This document shows, piece by piece, positions 54,207-62,868 of a DNA stretch of 64,000 nucleotides. This DNA comes from Caballeronia sp. SL2Y3 (GTDB lineage: Bacteria > Pseudomonadota > Gammaproteobacteria > Burkholderiales > Burkholderiaceae). The stretch covers positions 434,001-498,000 of the forward strand of contig NZ_CP084262.1 in NCBI RefSeq assembly GCF_022879575.1, read 5' to 3'. A model generated the notes under the pieces. That model was not told the origin of the DNA. It saw only the letters and a list, made by a program, of their open reading frames with translations, and did no database searches. The position numbers were made by a program, and so were the translations under genes. Numbering within the stretch: position 1 is the first letter of the stretch; the number at the start of each line of letters is the position of its first letter.

Positions 54207-54216
54207 GGGGCGCGCC

Positions 54217-55221
54217 ATGGAAATGTTCCAGCTTTCCCGCGCGCGCGACCTGCCCGACGCCATCCACGCGGGCGCATCGGCGCATACCGCGCAGCAAGGC
54301 GCGGAAGTGCGCTTCCTCGCGGGCGGCACGACGCTCATCGACCTGATGAAGCTGAACGTCGAGCAGCCCGCGCGCATCGTCGATATCAGCCGTCTGCCGC
54401 TCGACAAGATCGAAGCGACGGACGACGGCGGCGTGCGCATCGGCGCGACCTCGCGCAATTCCGATCTCGCGCATCATCCGCTGATACGCGAGCGCTACGC
54501 GGCGCTTTCGCAGGCGGTGCTGTCGGGCGCATCCGTTCAGCTACGCAACATGGCGACGACCGGCGGCAACCTGTTGCAGCGCACGCGCTGCGTCTATTTC
54601 CGCGATACCGCGTCGCCGTGCAACAAGCGCGAGCCGGGCACGGGCTGCTCCGCGATCGGCGGCTTCAACCGCACGCAGGCGATTCTCGGCACGAGCGAAG
54701 CGTGCATCGCGAGCAATCCGTCGGACATGAACGTGGCGCTCGCCGCGCTGGAAGCGACGGTTCATGTCGAAGGCGCGCGAGGCCAACGCGCGATCGCATT
54801 CGACGACTTCCATCTGCTGCCCGCCTCGACGCCCGATCGCGAGACCGTGCTCGAACCCGGCGATCTCATCACGCACGTGACGCTGCCGCCGCCGGTCGCG
54901 GGCACGCGTTCGCTTTATCTGAAGCTGCGTGACCGCGCTTCGTATGAATTCGCGCTGGCGTCGGCGGCCATTGTCATCGGCGTGAGCGATGGACGCATCG
55001 CGCATGTTCGCGTGGGCCTGGGCGGCGTCGCGACGAAGCCCTGGCGCGCGCGCGAAGCAGAGAACGAACTGCTGAACGCCGCGCCCGACGAAGCGGCCTT
55101 CCGCCGCGCCGCCGACGCGGCGCTCGCCGACGCGAAGCCGCAAAGCGGCAACGCCTTCAAGGTGGAGCTGGCGAAGCGCTGCATCGTGCATGCGCTGAAG
55201 CTCGCCACGCAAGCGTCCTGA
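54217..55221 (+). CDS. FAD-binding subunit, PaoB-like (with extra Fe-S motif)
   Basis: 334 residues from [22 protein letters not shown] upstream. FAD-binding site [15 protein letters not shown] and [17 protein letters not shown] [15 protein letters not shown]. The insertion [23 protein letters not shown] matches the 4Fe-4S segment of E. coli PaoB, placing this complex with the PaoABC type and not with CoxM-type oxidases. 10 bp between genes. Confidence 0.94.
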   Translation: MEMFQLSRARDLPDAIHAGASAHTAQQGAEVRFLAGGTTLIDLMKLNVEQPARIVDISRLPLDKIEATDDGGVRIGATSRNSDLAHHPLIRERYAALSQAVLSGASVQLRNMATTGGNLLQRTRCVYFRDTASPCNKREPGTGCSAIGGFNRTQAILGTSEACIASNPSDMNVALAALEATVHVEGARGQRAIAFDDFHLLPASTPDRETVLEPGDLITHVTLPPPVAGTRSLYLKLRDRASYEFALASAAIVIGVSDGRIAHVRVGLGGVATKPWRAREAENELLNAAPDEAAFRRAADAALADAKPQSGNAFKVELAKRCIVHALKLATQAS

Positions 55222-55251
55222 ACCCGCTGAATCCGATCGAGGAACCGACAC

Positions 55252-57489
55252 ATGTCCACTGCGCCAGACATTCAGCCGTCACCGAACGGCGTCATCGGAC
55301 GGCCGCAGTCGCGCATCGACGGACCGCTCAAGGTCTGCGGCCGCGCGACTTATACATCCGATGTCGATCTGCCCGGCATGCTGTACGCCGTGCCGGTCTG
55401 CAGCACCATCGCGAGCGGCAGGATCACGTCGCTCGAATTCGCCGCCGCCGAAGCGATGCCGGGCGTGAAGCTCGTCCTGCATCGCGGCAACATCGGGCGT
55501 CTGTATCGCATACCCGGCAATTCGTTCGAAAACGGTTATGTCGATGAACAGCGCCCGCCGTTCGAAGACGACGTCATTCGTTATTACGGGCAATACGTCG
55601 CGTGCGTGATCGCCGTGACGTTCGAAGCCGCGAGCGCGGCGGCCGCTGCGGTCAAGGTCGGCTACGAGGTCGCGCCGCACGATGTCAGCGCGACGCTGAC
55701 ACCCGACAAGCCGCTCAAGGTCGCGAGCGAACGCGGCGATCCGGACGGCGCGTTCGCCAGCGCGCCGGTGAAGATCGACGAAACCTATGTCACGCCCGTC
55801 GAGACGCACAATCCGATCGAGCTGCATTCGACCATCGCGCAGTGGGACGGCGAGAACTACACGTTCTACGAGACGAGTCAGGCGGTGTCCAATCATCGCG
55901 GAACGCTCGTGCAGATGCTCGGCGTGCCGAAAGAGAAGGTGCGCGTGATCTCGCGCTATCTCGGCTCGGGCTTCGGCGGCAAGTTATGGATGTGGCCGCA
56001 TTCACTGCTCGCCGCCGCCGCGACGCGTCTGACCGCCCGGCCGGTGAAGCTCGTCGTGAGCCGCAAGATGATGTTCCAGAACGTGGGGCATCGTCCGGTG
56101 ACGCAGCAGCGCGTGCGGCTCGCGGCGACGCAGGATGGCAAGCTCGTGTCCTTGCAGCACGACTTCCTGAATCACAGCGCGCTCGCCGACGACTACACCG
56201 AAGACTGCGGCGAAGCCACGCCACACATGTACAGCACGGCGAATCTGCGCGTGACGGGCGGCACGGTCAAGCGCCACGTCGGCTCGCCCACGTCGATGCG
56301 CGGCCCGGGCGCCGTGCCCGGCCTCTACGCGCTCGAATCCGCGATGGACGAGCTCGCCATCGCGCTCAAGATGGACCCGGTCGAATTGCGCCTGCGCAAC
56401 GAACCTTCTGTCGATGAAAGCAGCGGCTTGCCGTTCTCGTCGCGGCATCTGGTCGAATGTCTTAAGACGGGCGCAGAACGTTTCGGCTGGTCGCAGCGCA
56501 CGCCGGAAGTCGGCTCGATGAAGCGCGACGGACTCACGCTCGGCTGGGGCGTCGGCGCGTGCAGCTGGCCGGGGCTGCGCTTCTCGGCGGAAGCGAGCGT
56601 CGATCTGCGCGCGGACGGCACGGCGCGCGTCGTGTGCGGCACGCAGGACATCGGCACGGGCACGTACACGATCCTCGCGCAGCTCGTCGCGGAGCAGACC
56701 GGCATCGCGCTCGACAAGATCGAAGTCGGCCTCGGCGATACCGCGTTGCCGCTCGGCCCGATCTCCGGCGGATCGGCGGCGACGGCATCGGTGATTCCAG
56801 CCGTGATGGACGCCACGCGCGCCGCCATCCAGATGGTGCTCTCGCGCGCAGCGGCGGCGGAGGGCTTGCCGTTCGCGGGCGCGAAAGCGGACGAACTCGC
56901 GTTCAGCCACGCGCGCGTGCATCGCAAGAACGAAGCGCCGGAGAACGGCGTGCCGTTTCCGCGCATTCTGGAGGCGGCGCGCATGCACGCGGCGTCGGGC
57001 AGCGCGAGCGCGAAAGGCGGCTTCGACGATCCGCTCAAGAAGAAGTGGTCCATTCACTCGTACGGCGCGCATTTTGCGGAAGTGACGTGGGAGCCGGAGA
57101 CGGCGCGGCTGCGCGTGAGCCGCGTGGTCACCGTGATAGACGGCGGCAAGATTCTCAACCCGCGTGCCGCGCGCAATCAGGTCGAAGGCGCGGTGGTGAT
57201 GGGCGTCGGCATGGCGCTTTTCGAGCACACGATCTACGACGAGCGCAGCGGCGCGCCGGTCAACAACAATCTGGCCGATTACGTGGTCGCGACGCATGCG
57301 GACACGCCGCGGCTGGATGTGACCTTCCTCGACCATCCCGATACCGTGTTCAACGAGCTCGGCGCGCGGGGTATCGCGGAGATCGGGCTTGCGGGCATCG
57401 CGGCGGCCATCACCGGAGCGGTCTATCACGCGACCGGCGTGCGCGTCAGAAAGCTGCCGGTGATGATCGAGGATCTGCTCGGCGCGTAG
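55252..57489 (+). CDS. Molybdopterin-binding catalytic subunit, PaoC-like
   Basis: 745 residues. Molybdenum-cofactor motifs: [20 protein letters not shown] (Gln/Arg region), [38 protein letters not shown], and the catalytic Glu near the end in [21 protein letters not shown]. It oxidises an aldehyde to an acid using molybdopterin cytosine dinucleotide (PaoABC knowledge). The maturation gene paoD is not in this window. Substrate unknown. No Tat signal is present in the operon. Confidence 0.95.
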   Translation: MSTAPDIQPSPNGVIGRPQSRIDGPLKVCGRATYTSDVDLPGMLYAVPVCSTIASGRITSLEFAAAEAMPGVKLVLHRGNIGRLYRIPGNSFENGYVDEQRPPFEDDVIRYYGQYVACVIAVTFEAASAAAAAVKVGYEVAPHDVSATLTPDKPLKVASERGDPDGAFASAPVKIDETYVTPVETHNPIELHSTIAQWDGENYTFYETSQAVSNHRGTLVQMLGVPKEKVRVISRYLGSGFGGKLWMWPHSLLAAAATRLTARPVKLVVSRKMMFQNVGHRPVTQQRVRLAATQDGKLVSLQHDFLNHSALADDYTEDCGEATPHMYSTANLRVTGGTVKRHVGSPTSMRGPGAVPGLYALESAMDELAIALKMDPVELRLRNEPSVDESSGLPFSSRHLVECLKTGAERFGWSQRTPEVGSMKRDGLTLGWGVGACSWPGLRFSAEASVDLRADGTARVVCGTQDIGTGTYTILAQLVAEQTGIALDKIEVGLGDTALPLGPISGGSAATASVIPAVMDATRAAIQMVLSRAAAAEGLPFAGAKADELAFSHARVHRKNEAPENGVPFPRILEAARMHAASGSASAKGGFDDPLKKKWSIHSYGAHFAEVTWEPETARLRVSRVVTVIDGGKILNPRAARNQVEGAVVMGVGMALFEHTIYDERSGAPVNNNLADYVVATHADTPRLDVTFLDHPDTVFNELGARGIAEIGLAGIAAAITGAVYHATGVRVRKLPVMIEDLLGA

Positions 57490-57494
57490 TCATC

Positions 57495-57532
57495 GCCCGG
57501 CCCGGTCGCGCATTGCCCGCGATGGGCCGGGC
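57495..57532 (+). terminator. GC hairpin after the oxidase operon
   Basis: GCCCGGCCC (57495-57503) pairs with GGGCCGGGC (57524-57532), and TCGCG with CGCGA inside, around CATTGCC. No T-run follows, so termination is only suggested by place and stem strength. Confidence 0.5.
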
Positions 57533-57680
57533 CGATCCCACATTTCTCTTCGACATGGCCTGCCACTGCCCGCGCAGGCACATGGCTTGCACGCGGTCAA
57601 GATTCGATCCCGCCCTCGATCCGCGCTACCATAAGCCACCCCGCCCCTATTCTATTAAGCAGCAATCAGCCGGAGTGCCC

Positions 57681-59855
57681 ATGAACGACATGATTCAACA
57701 GCACGGCCTGAAGGTCGCATCGAGTCTCGCCAAGTTCGTCGAAGAAGAAGCGATTCCCGGCACGGGCGTCGATGCCGCAGGCTTCTGGCAAGGGTTCGAT
57801 GCGCTCGTGCACGACCTCGCGCCGAAGAACCGCGCGTTGCTCGCTGAACGCGACCGCATGCAGAGCGAGCTCGACAACTGGCACCGCAGCCATCCCGGCC
57901 CGGTGCGCGATCTGCGCGCGTATCGCAAGTTCCTGGAGGACATCGGCTATATCGTTCCCGCGCCCGCGCATGTGCGCGCGACCACGGCGAACGTGGACCG
58001 CGAGATCGCCGAGCAGGCCGGCCCGCAGCTCGTCGTGCCGCTGTCGAATCTGCGCTATGCGCTCAACGCCGCGAACGCGCGCTGGGGCAGCCTGTACGAC
58101 GCGCTCTATGGCACCGACGCCATCGACGAAAGCGACGGCGCCGAGCGCACCGCCGAGTTCAATCCGAAGCGCGGCGCGAAAGTGATCGCCTACGCGCGCG
58201 CGTTCCTCGACGACAACGCGCCGCTCGCGCACGGCTCGCACGCCGACGCCACGAAGTACAGCGTCGAGCGCGGCCAGCTCGTCGTGACCTTGCGTGACGG
58301 CAAGAGCAGCCTCGCGAATCCGGAACAGTTCGCGGGCTTTCAGGGCGATGCGAGCGCGCCGCACGCCGTCCTGCTCAAGCATAACGACTTGCATATCGAG
58401 ATTCAGATCGACGCGAACGACTCCATCGGCAAGACGGATGCGGCGCACGTCAAGGACCTGCTGATCGAAGCGGCCGTGAGCACGATCATCGACTGCGAAG
58501 ATTCGGTCGCAGCCGTGGATGCCGCCGACAAGACGCAGCTTTACCGCAACTGGCTCGGCTTGATGCAGGGCCAACTGTCGGAGCAGGTCACGAAGAACGG
58601 CAAGACCTTCACGCGCAGCCTGAACCCGGACCGCGAATACACCGCGCCGAACGGCTCCACGCTCAAGCTGCATGGCCGCTCGCTGCTGTTCATTCGCAAC
58701 GTCGGGCATCTGATGACGAACCCCGCCGTGCTCGATCGCGACGGCAACGAAGTGCCCGAAGGCATTCTCGATGCGGTGATGACGACGCTCGGCGCCATGC
58801 ACGATCTGAAGAACAAGATCAACTCGCGCACCGGCTCCATCTACATCGTGAAGCCGAAGATGCACGGGCCTGCCGAAGTGGCGTTCTCGGACGAGCTTTT
58901 CACGCGCGTGGAAGACCTGCTTGGGCTGCCGCGTCACACCATCAAGATGGGCATCATGGACGAGGAGCGGCGCACCAGCGTCAACCTCAAGGCGTGCATC
59001 GCGGCGGCGAGCGCGCGCGTCGCGTTCATCAACACGGGCTTTCTGGACCGCACCGGCGACGAGATGCATTCGTCGATGGAAGCCGGCCCGATGATGCGCA
59101 AGGGCGACATGAAGTCGTCGGCATGGATTAGCGCCTATGAACGCAACAACGTGCTCGTCGGCCTGAACGCCGGCTTGCGCGGGCGCGCGCAGATCGGCAA
59201 GGGCATGTGGGCGATGCCGGACCTGATGCACGCGATGCTCGAACAGAAGATCGCGCATCCGAAAGCCGGCGCGAATACCGCGTGGGTGCCGTCGCCGACC
59301 GCCGCGACGCTGCACGCGCTGCATTACCATCAGGTCGATGTGCAGCAGGTTCAGCAGGAAATGGAAAGCATCGACTATGAAAGCGTGAAGAACGGGCTTC
59401 TCGATGGACTCCTGACGATTCCGGTCGTCGAGAATCCGTCGTGGTCGGAAGACGATATCCGCAACGAGATCGAGAACAACGCGCAGGGCATTCTCGGCTA
59501 CGTGGTGCGCTGGATCGATCAGGGCGTCGGCTGCTCCAAGGTGCCTGACATTCATGATGTCGGCCTGATGGAAGATCGTGCGACGCTGCGCATTTCGAGC
59601 CAGCACATCGCGAACTGGCTGCGGCATGGCATCGTCACGGAGGAGCAGGTGCGTCAGACGCTGGAGCGCATGGCCGCCGTGGTCGACAAACAGAACGACG
59701 CCGATCCGTACTATCGTCCGATGGCGCCCGCGTTCGATAGTTCCTACGCGTTCAAGGCCGCGTGCGCGCTCGTGTTCGAAGGCCGCACGCAGCCGAACGG
59801 CTACACGGAACCGCTCTTGCACAAGTTCCGGCTGGCCGCGAAAGAGACGGCGTAA
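57681..59855 (+). CDS. glcB: Malate synthase G
   Basis: 724 residues, the standard length of the G isoform (A form about 530). CDEDSVA-type catalytic region seen as [23 protein letters not shown], then [77 protein letters not shown], and [19 protein letters not shown]. It condenses glyoxylate with acetyl-CoA to malate in the glyoxylate/glycolate paths. Start chosen at [12 protein letters not shown], with CGGAGTG upstream. Confidence 0.97.
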   Translation: MNDMIQQHGLKVASSLAKFVEEEAIPGTGVDAAGFWQGFDALVHDLAPKNRALLAERDRMQSELDNWHRSHPGPVRDLRAYRKFLEDIGYIVPAPAHVRATTANVDREIAEQAGPQLVVPLSNLRYALNAANARWGSLYDALYGTDAIDESDGAERTAEFNPKRGAKVIAYARAFLDDNAPLAHGSHADATKYSVERGQLVVTLRDGKSSLANPEQFAGFQGDASAPHAVLLKHNDLHIEIQIDANDSIGKTDAAHVKDLLIEAAVSTIIDCEDSVAAVDAADKTQLYRNWLGLMQGQLSEQVTKNGKTFTRSLNPDREYTAPNGSTLKLHGRSLLFIRNVGHLMTNPAVLDRDGNEVPEGILDAVMTTLGAMHDLKNKINSRTGSIYIVKPKMHGPAEVAFSDELFTRVEDLLGLPRHTIKMGIMDEERRTSVNLKACIAAASARVAFINTGFLDRTGDEMHSSMEAGPMMRKGDMKSSAWISAYERNNVLVGLNAGLRGRAQIGKGMWAMPDLMHAMLEQKIAHPKAGANTAWVPSPTAATLHALHYHQVDVQQVQQEMESIDYESVKNGLLDGLLTIPVVENPSWSEDDIRNEIENNAQGILGYVVRWIDQGVGCSKVPDIHDVGLMEDRATLRISSQHIANWLRHGIVTEEQVRQTLERMAAVVDKQNDADPYYRPMAPAFDSSYAFKAACALVFEGRTQPNGYTEPLLHKFRLAAKETA

Positions 59856-59865
59856 GCGTCTGGAT

Positions 59866-59898
59866 GAACGCAGCAGCGCCTTGCTGCTGCGTTCTTTT
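59866..59898 (+). terminator. Intrinsic terminator after glcB
   Basis: A perfect 12-bp stem, GAACGCAGCAGC (59866-59877) with GCTGCTGCGTTC (59883-59894), loop GCCTT, then TTTT. It starts 10 bp after the glcB stop and lies before the convergent tautomerase gene. Confidence 0.88.
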
Positions 59899-59907
59899 CC
59901 TGTCCGA

Positions 59908-60093
59908 CTACTGGTCCGACCAGAGCTTGCCGGCCGTCGCCCAGTTCTCGCGCTTCACGTCTGTCAGGATGATATCCACCGAGCCCGGCTCGCAGCCGAG
60001 CGTCTCGCACGTCGTTCGCGTGATCGCCTCGACGAACTTGCGCTTCTCTTCCACCGTGCGGCCTTCGAAAAGCTGGATGTTGAAAGTCGGCAT
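59908..60093 (-). CDS. 4-oxalocrotonate tautomerase-family protein
   Basis: 61 residues, MPTFNIQLFEGRTVEEKRKF, so Pro1 is exposed after removal of Met, the catalytic base in this family. The rest (VEAITRTTCETLGCEPGSVDIILTDVKRENWATAGKLW) keeps the length and the DVKxENWA pattern. It isomerises unsaturated keto acids in aromatic breakdown or, in some relatives, dehalogenates or serves other roles. It is encoded directly downstream of the aldolase (23 bp), probably the same transcript. Confidence 0.88.
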   Translation of the reverse strand: MPTFNIQLFEGRTVEEKRKFVEAITRTTCETLGCEPGSVDIILTDVKRENWATAGKLWSDQ

Positions 60094-60116
60094 TGCTTCG
60101 TTCTCCTCTTGAATGT

Positions 60117-60893
60117 TCAGTGGCGGTAAGACGGATCGATGCGGTCTAGCTTGCGCAAGAGCGCGGGCCATTCGAGCGCGCCTTCCATGGCGTCGTCGTC
60201 ATGCAGCTGCGCCGCCGTGCGCGCCACGATCTCCGGCGTCGGCACGATCATCTTGCCCACACCGGCCAGCGCGCGCAATTGAATGTCGCACGCTTTCACG
60301 AGCGTATCCATGAGCACATAGGCTTCCGCGACGGTGCGCCCGAGCGTGAGCGGGCCGTGATTGCGCAACAGCATCGCGCGATGTCTTCCTAAGCTCGCGA
60401 CGAGCCGCTCGCCTTCGGCCGGCGAGAACGCGAGGCCCTCGTAGTCGTGATACGCGAGATGGCCGTGAAAGCGCATCGCGTGCTGGGACGCCGGCAGCAG
60501 GCCGTGCGGTTGCGCCGATACGGCGATGGCTTCGCGCACATGCAGATGCATTACGCACGCGGCGTCGGCGCGCGCGGCATGCACGGCGGCGTGCAGCGCG
60601 AAGCCGGTGGCGTTGACGCTGTGCGCGCTTTCGCCGATCACGTTGCCTTCGATGTCGATCTTGACGAGATTGGACGCGGTGACTTCATCGAAGCCGAGCC
60701 CGAACGGGTTGATCAGAAAGCGGCCCGGCCCGCCCGGCACGCTCGCGGAAATATGCGTATAGACGACGTCATCCCAGCCGTTCAGCGCGACGAGCCGATA
60801 CGCGGCGGCGAGTTCGACGCGCGTGGCGGCTTCGGCGGCGGAACGCGGCGCGGTTTCGTCGATGCGGCGCTCGGGGGTGTGAGTGAATGACAT
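60117..60893 (-). CDS. Class II aldolase/adducin-family protein
   Basis: 258 residues, soluble. Zinc-site pattern: VMHLHVREA (two His), a Glu in the YHDYEGLAF region, and RNHGPLTLG (third His) as in fuculose-1-phosphate aldolase relatives. AGGAGA lies 6 nt before the ATG. The start is only 28 bp from a ten-unit hairpin array, so its mRNA may have a highly folded leader. Whether it is a true aldolase or a decarboxylase/epimerase is open. Confidence 0.92.
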   Translation of the reverse strand: MSFTHTPERRIDETAPRSAAEAATRVELAAAYRLVALNGWDDVVYTHISASVPGGPGRFLINPFGLGFDEVTASNLVKIDIEGNVIGESAHSVNATGFALHAAVHAARADAACVMHLHVREAIAVSAQPHGLLPASQHAMRFHGHLAYHDYEGLAFSPAEGERLVASLGRHRAMLLRNHGPLTLGRTVAEAYVLMDTLVKACDIQLRALAGVGKMIVPTPEIVARTAAQLHDDDAMEGALEWPALLRKLDRIDPSYRH

Positions 60894-60920
60894 AGGGTCT
60901 CCTATGGGCCGGGGTTGGGG

Positions 60921-61424
60921 TGTCGGCCAGAGTTGGCGCTTTAGCGCCTACTCTGGCCCCATGCAGAGCTGTCGGCCAGAGTTGGCGCTTTAGCGCCTAC
61001 TCTGGCCCCATGCAGCGCTGTCGGCCAGAGTTGGCGCTTTAGCGCCTTACTCTGGCCCCATGCAGAGCTGTCGGCCAGAGTTGGCGCTTTAGCGCCTTAC
61101 TCTGGCCCCATGCAGAGCTGTCGGCCAGAGTTGGCGCTTTAGCGCCTACTCTGGCCCCATGCAGCGCTGTCGGCCAGAGTTGGCGCTTTAGCGCCTTACT
61201 CTGGCCCCATGCCTTCCTCTTGCCCCGTGCAAAGTGATTCGCCACTGTTGGCGCTTCGCGCCGCACCGTGGCCTTGCGCAAAACCTGTCGGCGAGGATTG
61301 GCGCGTTAGCGCTTTGCCCTGGCAGGTTGCAAAACTGTCGGTCCGCGCTGGCGCTTCGCGCCGCACGGCGGCTCCACGCAAAGCTGTCGGCAAGAAATTG
61401 GCGCTTTAGCGCCTTATCCGGGCC
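60921..61424. repeat. Tandem array of ten hairpin units (about 50 bp each)
   Basis: Units begin near 60921, 60970, 61019, 61069, 61119 and 61168 and are 49-50 bp; four diverged ones follow near 61234, 61287, 61337 and 61386. In the first six, GGCCAGAGT...ACTCTGGCC (9 bp) encloses GGCGCT-TT-AGCGCC (6 bp), a 34-nt two-tier hairpin, joined by CCATGCAG(A/C)GCTGTC. The diverged units keep the inner stem, while the outer arms change together in part: GCCAC...GTGGC at 61241-61272, CCGC...GCGG at 61343-61371. Such arrays could act as terminators, mRNA-stabilising or protein-binding sites, or DNA cruciforms. The last unit overlaps the urea-transporter stop. Confidence 0.9.
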
Positions 61425-62418
61425 AATGCCTGACTCGATACCGCGACGGTACTCCAGTTCGATGCGAAGCCACCAGCCGCGTCGGCGCGCCACCGTAATC
61501 AAGACTCGACGGCTGACTCCGGCCTCGAATGAAGCACGTCCTTCCGCGACGCCCTTCCAGCTTGCGCGCGACCGCAATCACCGCCCACGACGCCAGCACG
61601 AACGGCGCGGTCAGCGCAGCGATGCCGGCGCTATCCGCGATGCTTTCGATCACCACCGCGATCCCAATGCCGATGAACGCATACCGCGCGCCGAGCGGCG
61701 CGGCAGCCAGCGCCGCCAGCGCCGCGTTGAAGCCGCACGCGCCCGACAGCAACACGGCGTCGTCCGCGCCGCCCAGGCCGTGCAGCGCCGCGCCCAACAG
61801 GCTGCCCGCAAGCGCCCAGCCCGCGCGCGCGGGCCGCGCGGCCAGAAGTCCCGCGGCGATCAACCCGCCCGCGAGCGCCCCGGATGCGAACACGACGGGC
61901 GCGAGTCCCGCGAAAGCGGCTCCGATCAGTGCGTCGAGGCCCTTGGCGACAGGCCCCAGCGCGCCGACTTCGCCCCGGTCGGCCAGAAGCGGCATCCAGC
62001 ACCAGCTGACGATGATCGCCGGGCTCGACAAGATCGGCAAGTTCCAGCGCGACAGCCCGCGCGCGAGCCCGCCCGCGAGCATCGTCGCAAAGACGGCGGC
62101 GAGAATCGCGACGGCCGCCGCCTGCGACGCGTCCCGAATGAAGGTGAACGCCGCCAACGCCGCCAGCGCGCCGTTGAAACCGTAGAGGTCGTCGCGCAGG
62201 GCGGGCGAATCGGCAGGTTCGGTGATGAGCGTCACGACCTTCCCCGCGAGCGCACCGATCAGCAAGCCGCAGGCAAGGCGCGGGCTTGCGCAGAGCACGC
62301 CCGCGAACACGAACGCGCCCGTCGCGGCGTTCTGCTGAAGCACGATCTGCCCGATGCTGCGGGCGAAGCTGAAGAGGGTTTCGCCGAGAACGGCGTCGCG
62401 ACGAAGAACGGTGGACAT
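61414..62418 (-). CDS. Urea transporter (UT family), C-terminus reaching into the repeat array
   Basis: 334 residues from MSTVLRRDAVLGETLFSF. Hydrophobic, about ten helices in two halves; the duplicated FNGALAALAAFTF / FNAALAALAAAPLG elements mark the UT family fold with its urea pore. The last ~50 residues after the final helix are Arg/Ser/Pro-rich (RRGRTCFIRGRSQPSSLDYGG..., RYRVRHWPG), unlike the family, and the stop codon TAA at 61414 sits in the last hairpin unit of the array, so the tail may have been lengthened by array growth or by loss of an earlier stop. Confidence 0.86.
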   Translation of the reverse strand: MSTVLRRDAVLGETLFSFARSIGQIVLQQNAATGAFVFAGVLCASPRLACGLLIGALAGKVVTLITEPADSPALRDDLYGFNGALAALAAFTFIRDASQAAAVAILAAVFATMLAGGLARGLSRWNLPILSSPAIIVSWCWMPLLADRGEVGALGPVAKGLDALIGAAFAGLAPVVFASGALAGGLIAAGLLAARPARAGWALAGSLLGAALHGLGGADDAVLLSGACGFNAALAALAAAPLGARYAFIGIGIAVVIESIADSAGIAALTAPFVLASWAVIAVARKLEGRRGRTCFIRGRSQPSSLDYGGAPTRLVASHRTGVPSRYRVRHWPG

Positions 62419-62521
62419 GCGCGGCGGCTGCGTTGGACCGAAAGCCGCCAGCATAGGACAAGCGGCGCGCGCCGTGCGACGGCGGGCCGAATAGCGGGTA
62501 TGCGGGAAGGGAGAGCTTGAG

Positions 62522-62545
62522 CCCGCCGCTTTCGCAAGCGGCGGG
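62522..62545. terminator. Perfect 10-bp hairpin downstream of the small secreted protein gene
   Basis: CCCGCCGCTT (62522-62531) pairs with AAGCGGCGGG (62536-62545) around TCGC. No T-run on the minus strand. It lies 15 bp beyond the stop of the 67-residue gene, which reads towards it. Confidence 0.55.
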
Positions 62546-62559
62546 AGATGCGATTTCGC

Positions 62560-62763
62560 TTAGTTGAAAGCCATCGGCATCAGGGTCGAGCCGTCGACCG
62601 TGGCGGTCGCGTAATTCAGCTCCGAACTCTTCTGGACGAACTCAGCGACGTTTTCGCGGAAGTTCGAGTGCTCTTCCCAGGTGATGTAGCTGGCATCGAC
62701 AACTGCGGACAGCGTGAGCAACGTAAAAGCGATCTTTTCGAGAATGACGTAACGGTGGCGCAT
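62560..62763 (-). CDS. Small hypothetical exported protein
   Basis: 67 residues. A hydrophobic helix at about 9-24 (EKIAFTLLTLSAVVDASY) acts as signal or anchor. Then an acidic/polar part (TWEEHSNFRENVAEFVQKSSELNYATATVDGSTLMPMAFN). AGGAAG precedes the ATG. No family recognised. It is followed by a hairpin at 62522-62545, and then the urea transporter in the same direction. Confidence 0.62.
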   Translation of the reverse strand: MRHRYVILEKIAFTLLTLSAVVDASYITWEEHSNFRENVAEFVQKSSELNYATATVDGSTLMPMAFN

Positions 62764-62868
62764 GGTGTTTCTTCCTGAATTTGCAGCCTATTGTAACAGA
62801 GCCTAGGGTTTTCCCCTAGTGCGTTGTTGCAATGCCGCAAATCCGCCATGCGCCGCCTCGGAAGCCCG

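Noticed and set aside
56559..57680. Upstream extension of malate synthase to 1098 residues
   Set aside because: The extra 374 residues lie out of frame within the PaoC-like gene and look like shadow sequence; a normal start with a ribosome site exists at 57681.
60921..61212. CRISPR-like array
   Set aside because: The spacing sequence between the hairpins is nearly identical in every unit (CCATGCAG(A/C)GCTGTC), while CRISPR spacers must differ; the repeat is longer than its spacer and no cas gene is near.
61039..61577. Repeat-peptide frames such as ALKRQLWPTALHGAR read from the hairpin array
   Set aside because: They are translations of the tandem hairpins with no start signal or fold; the structure is the feature, not a protein.
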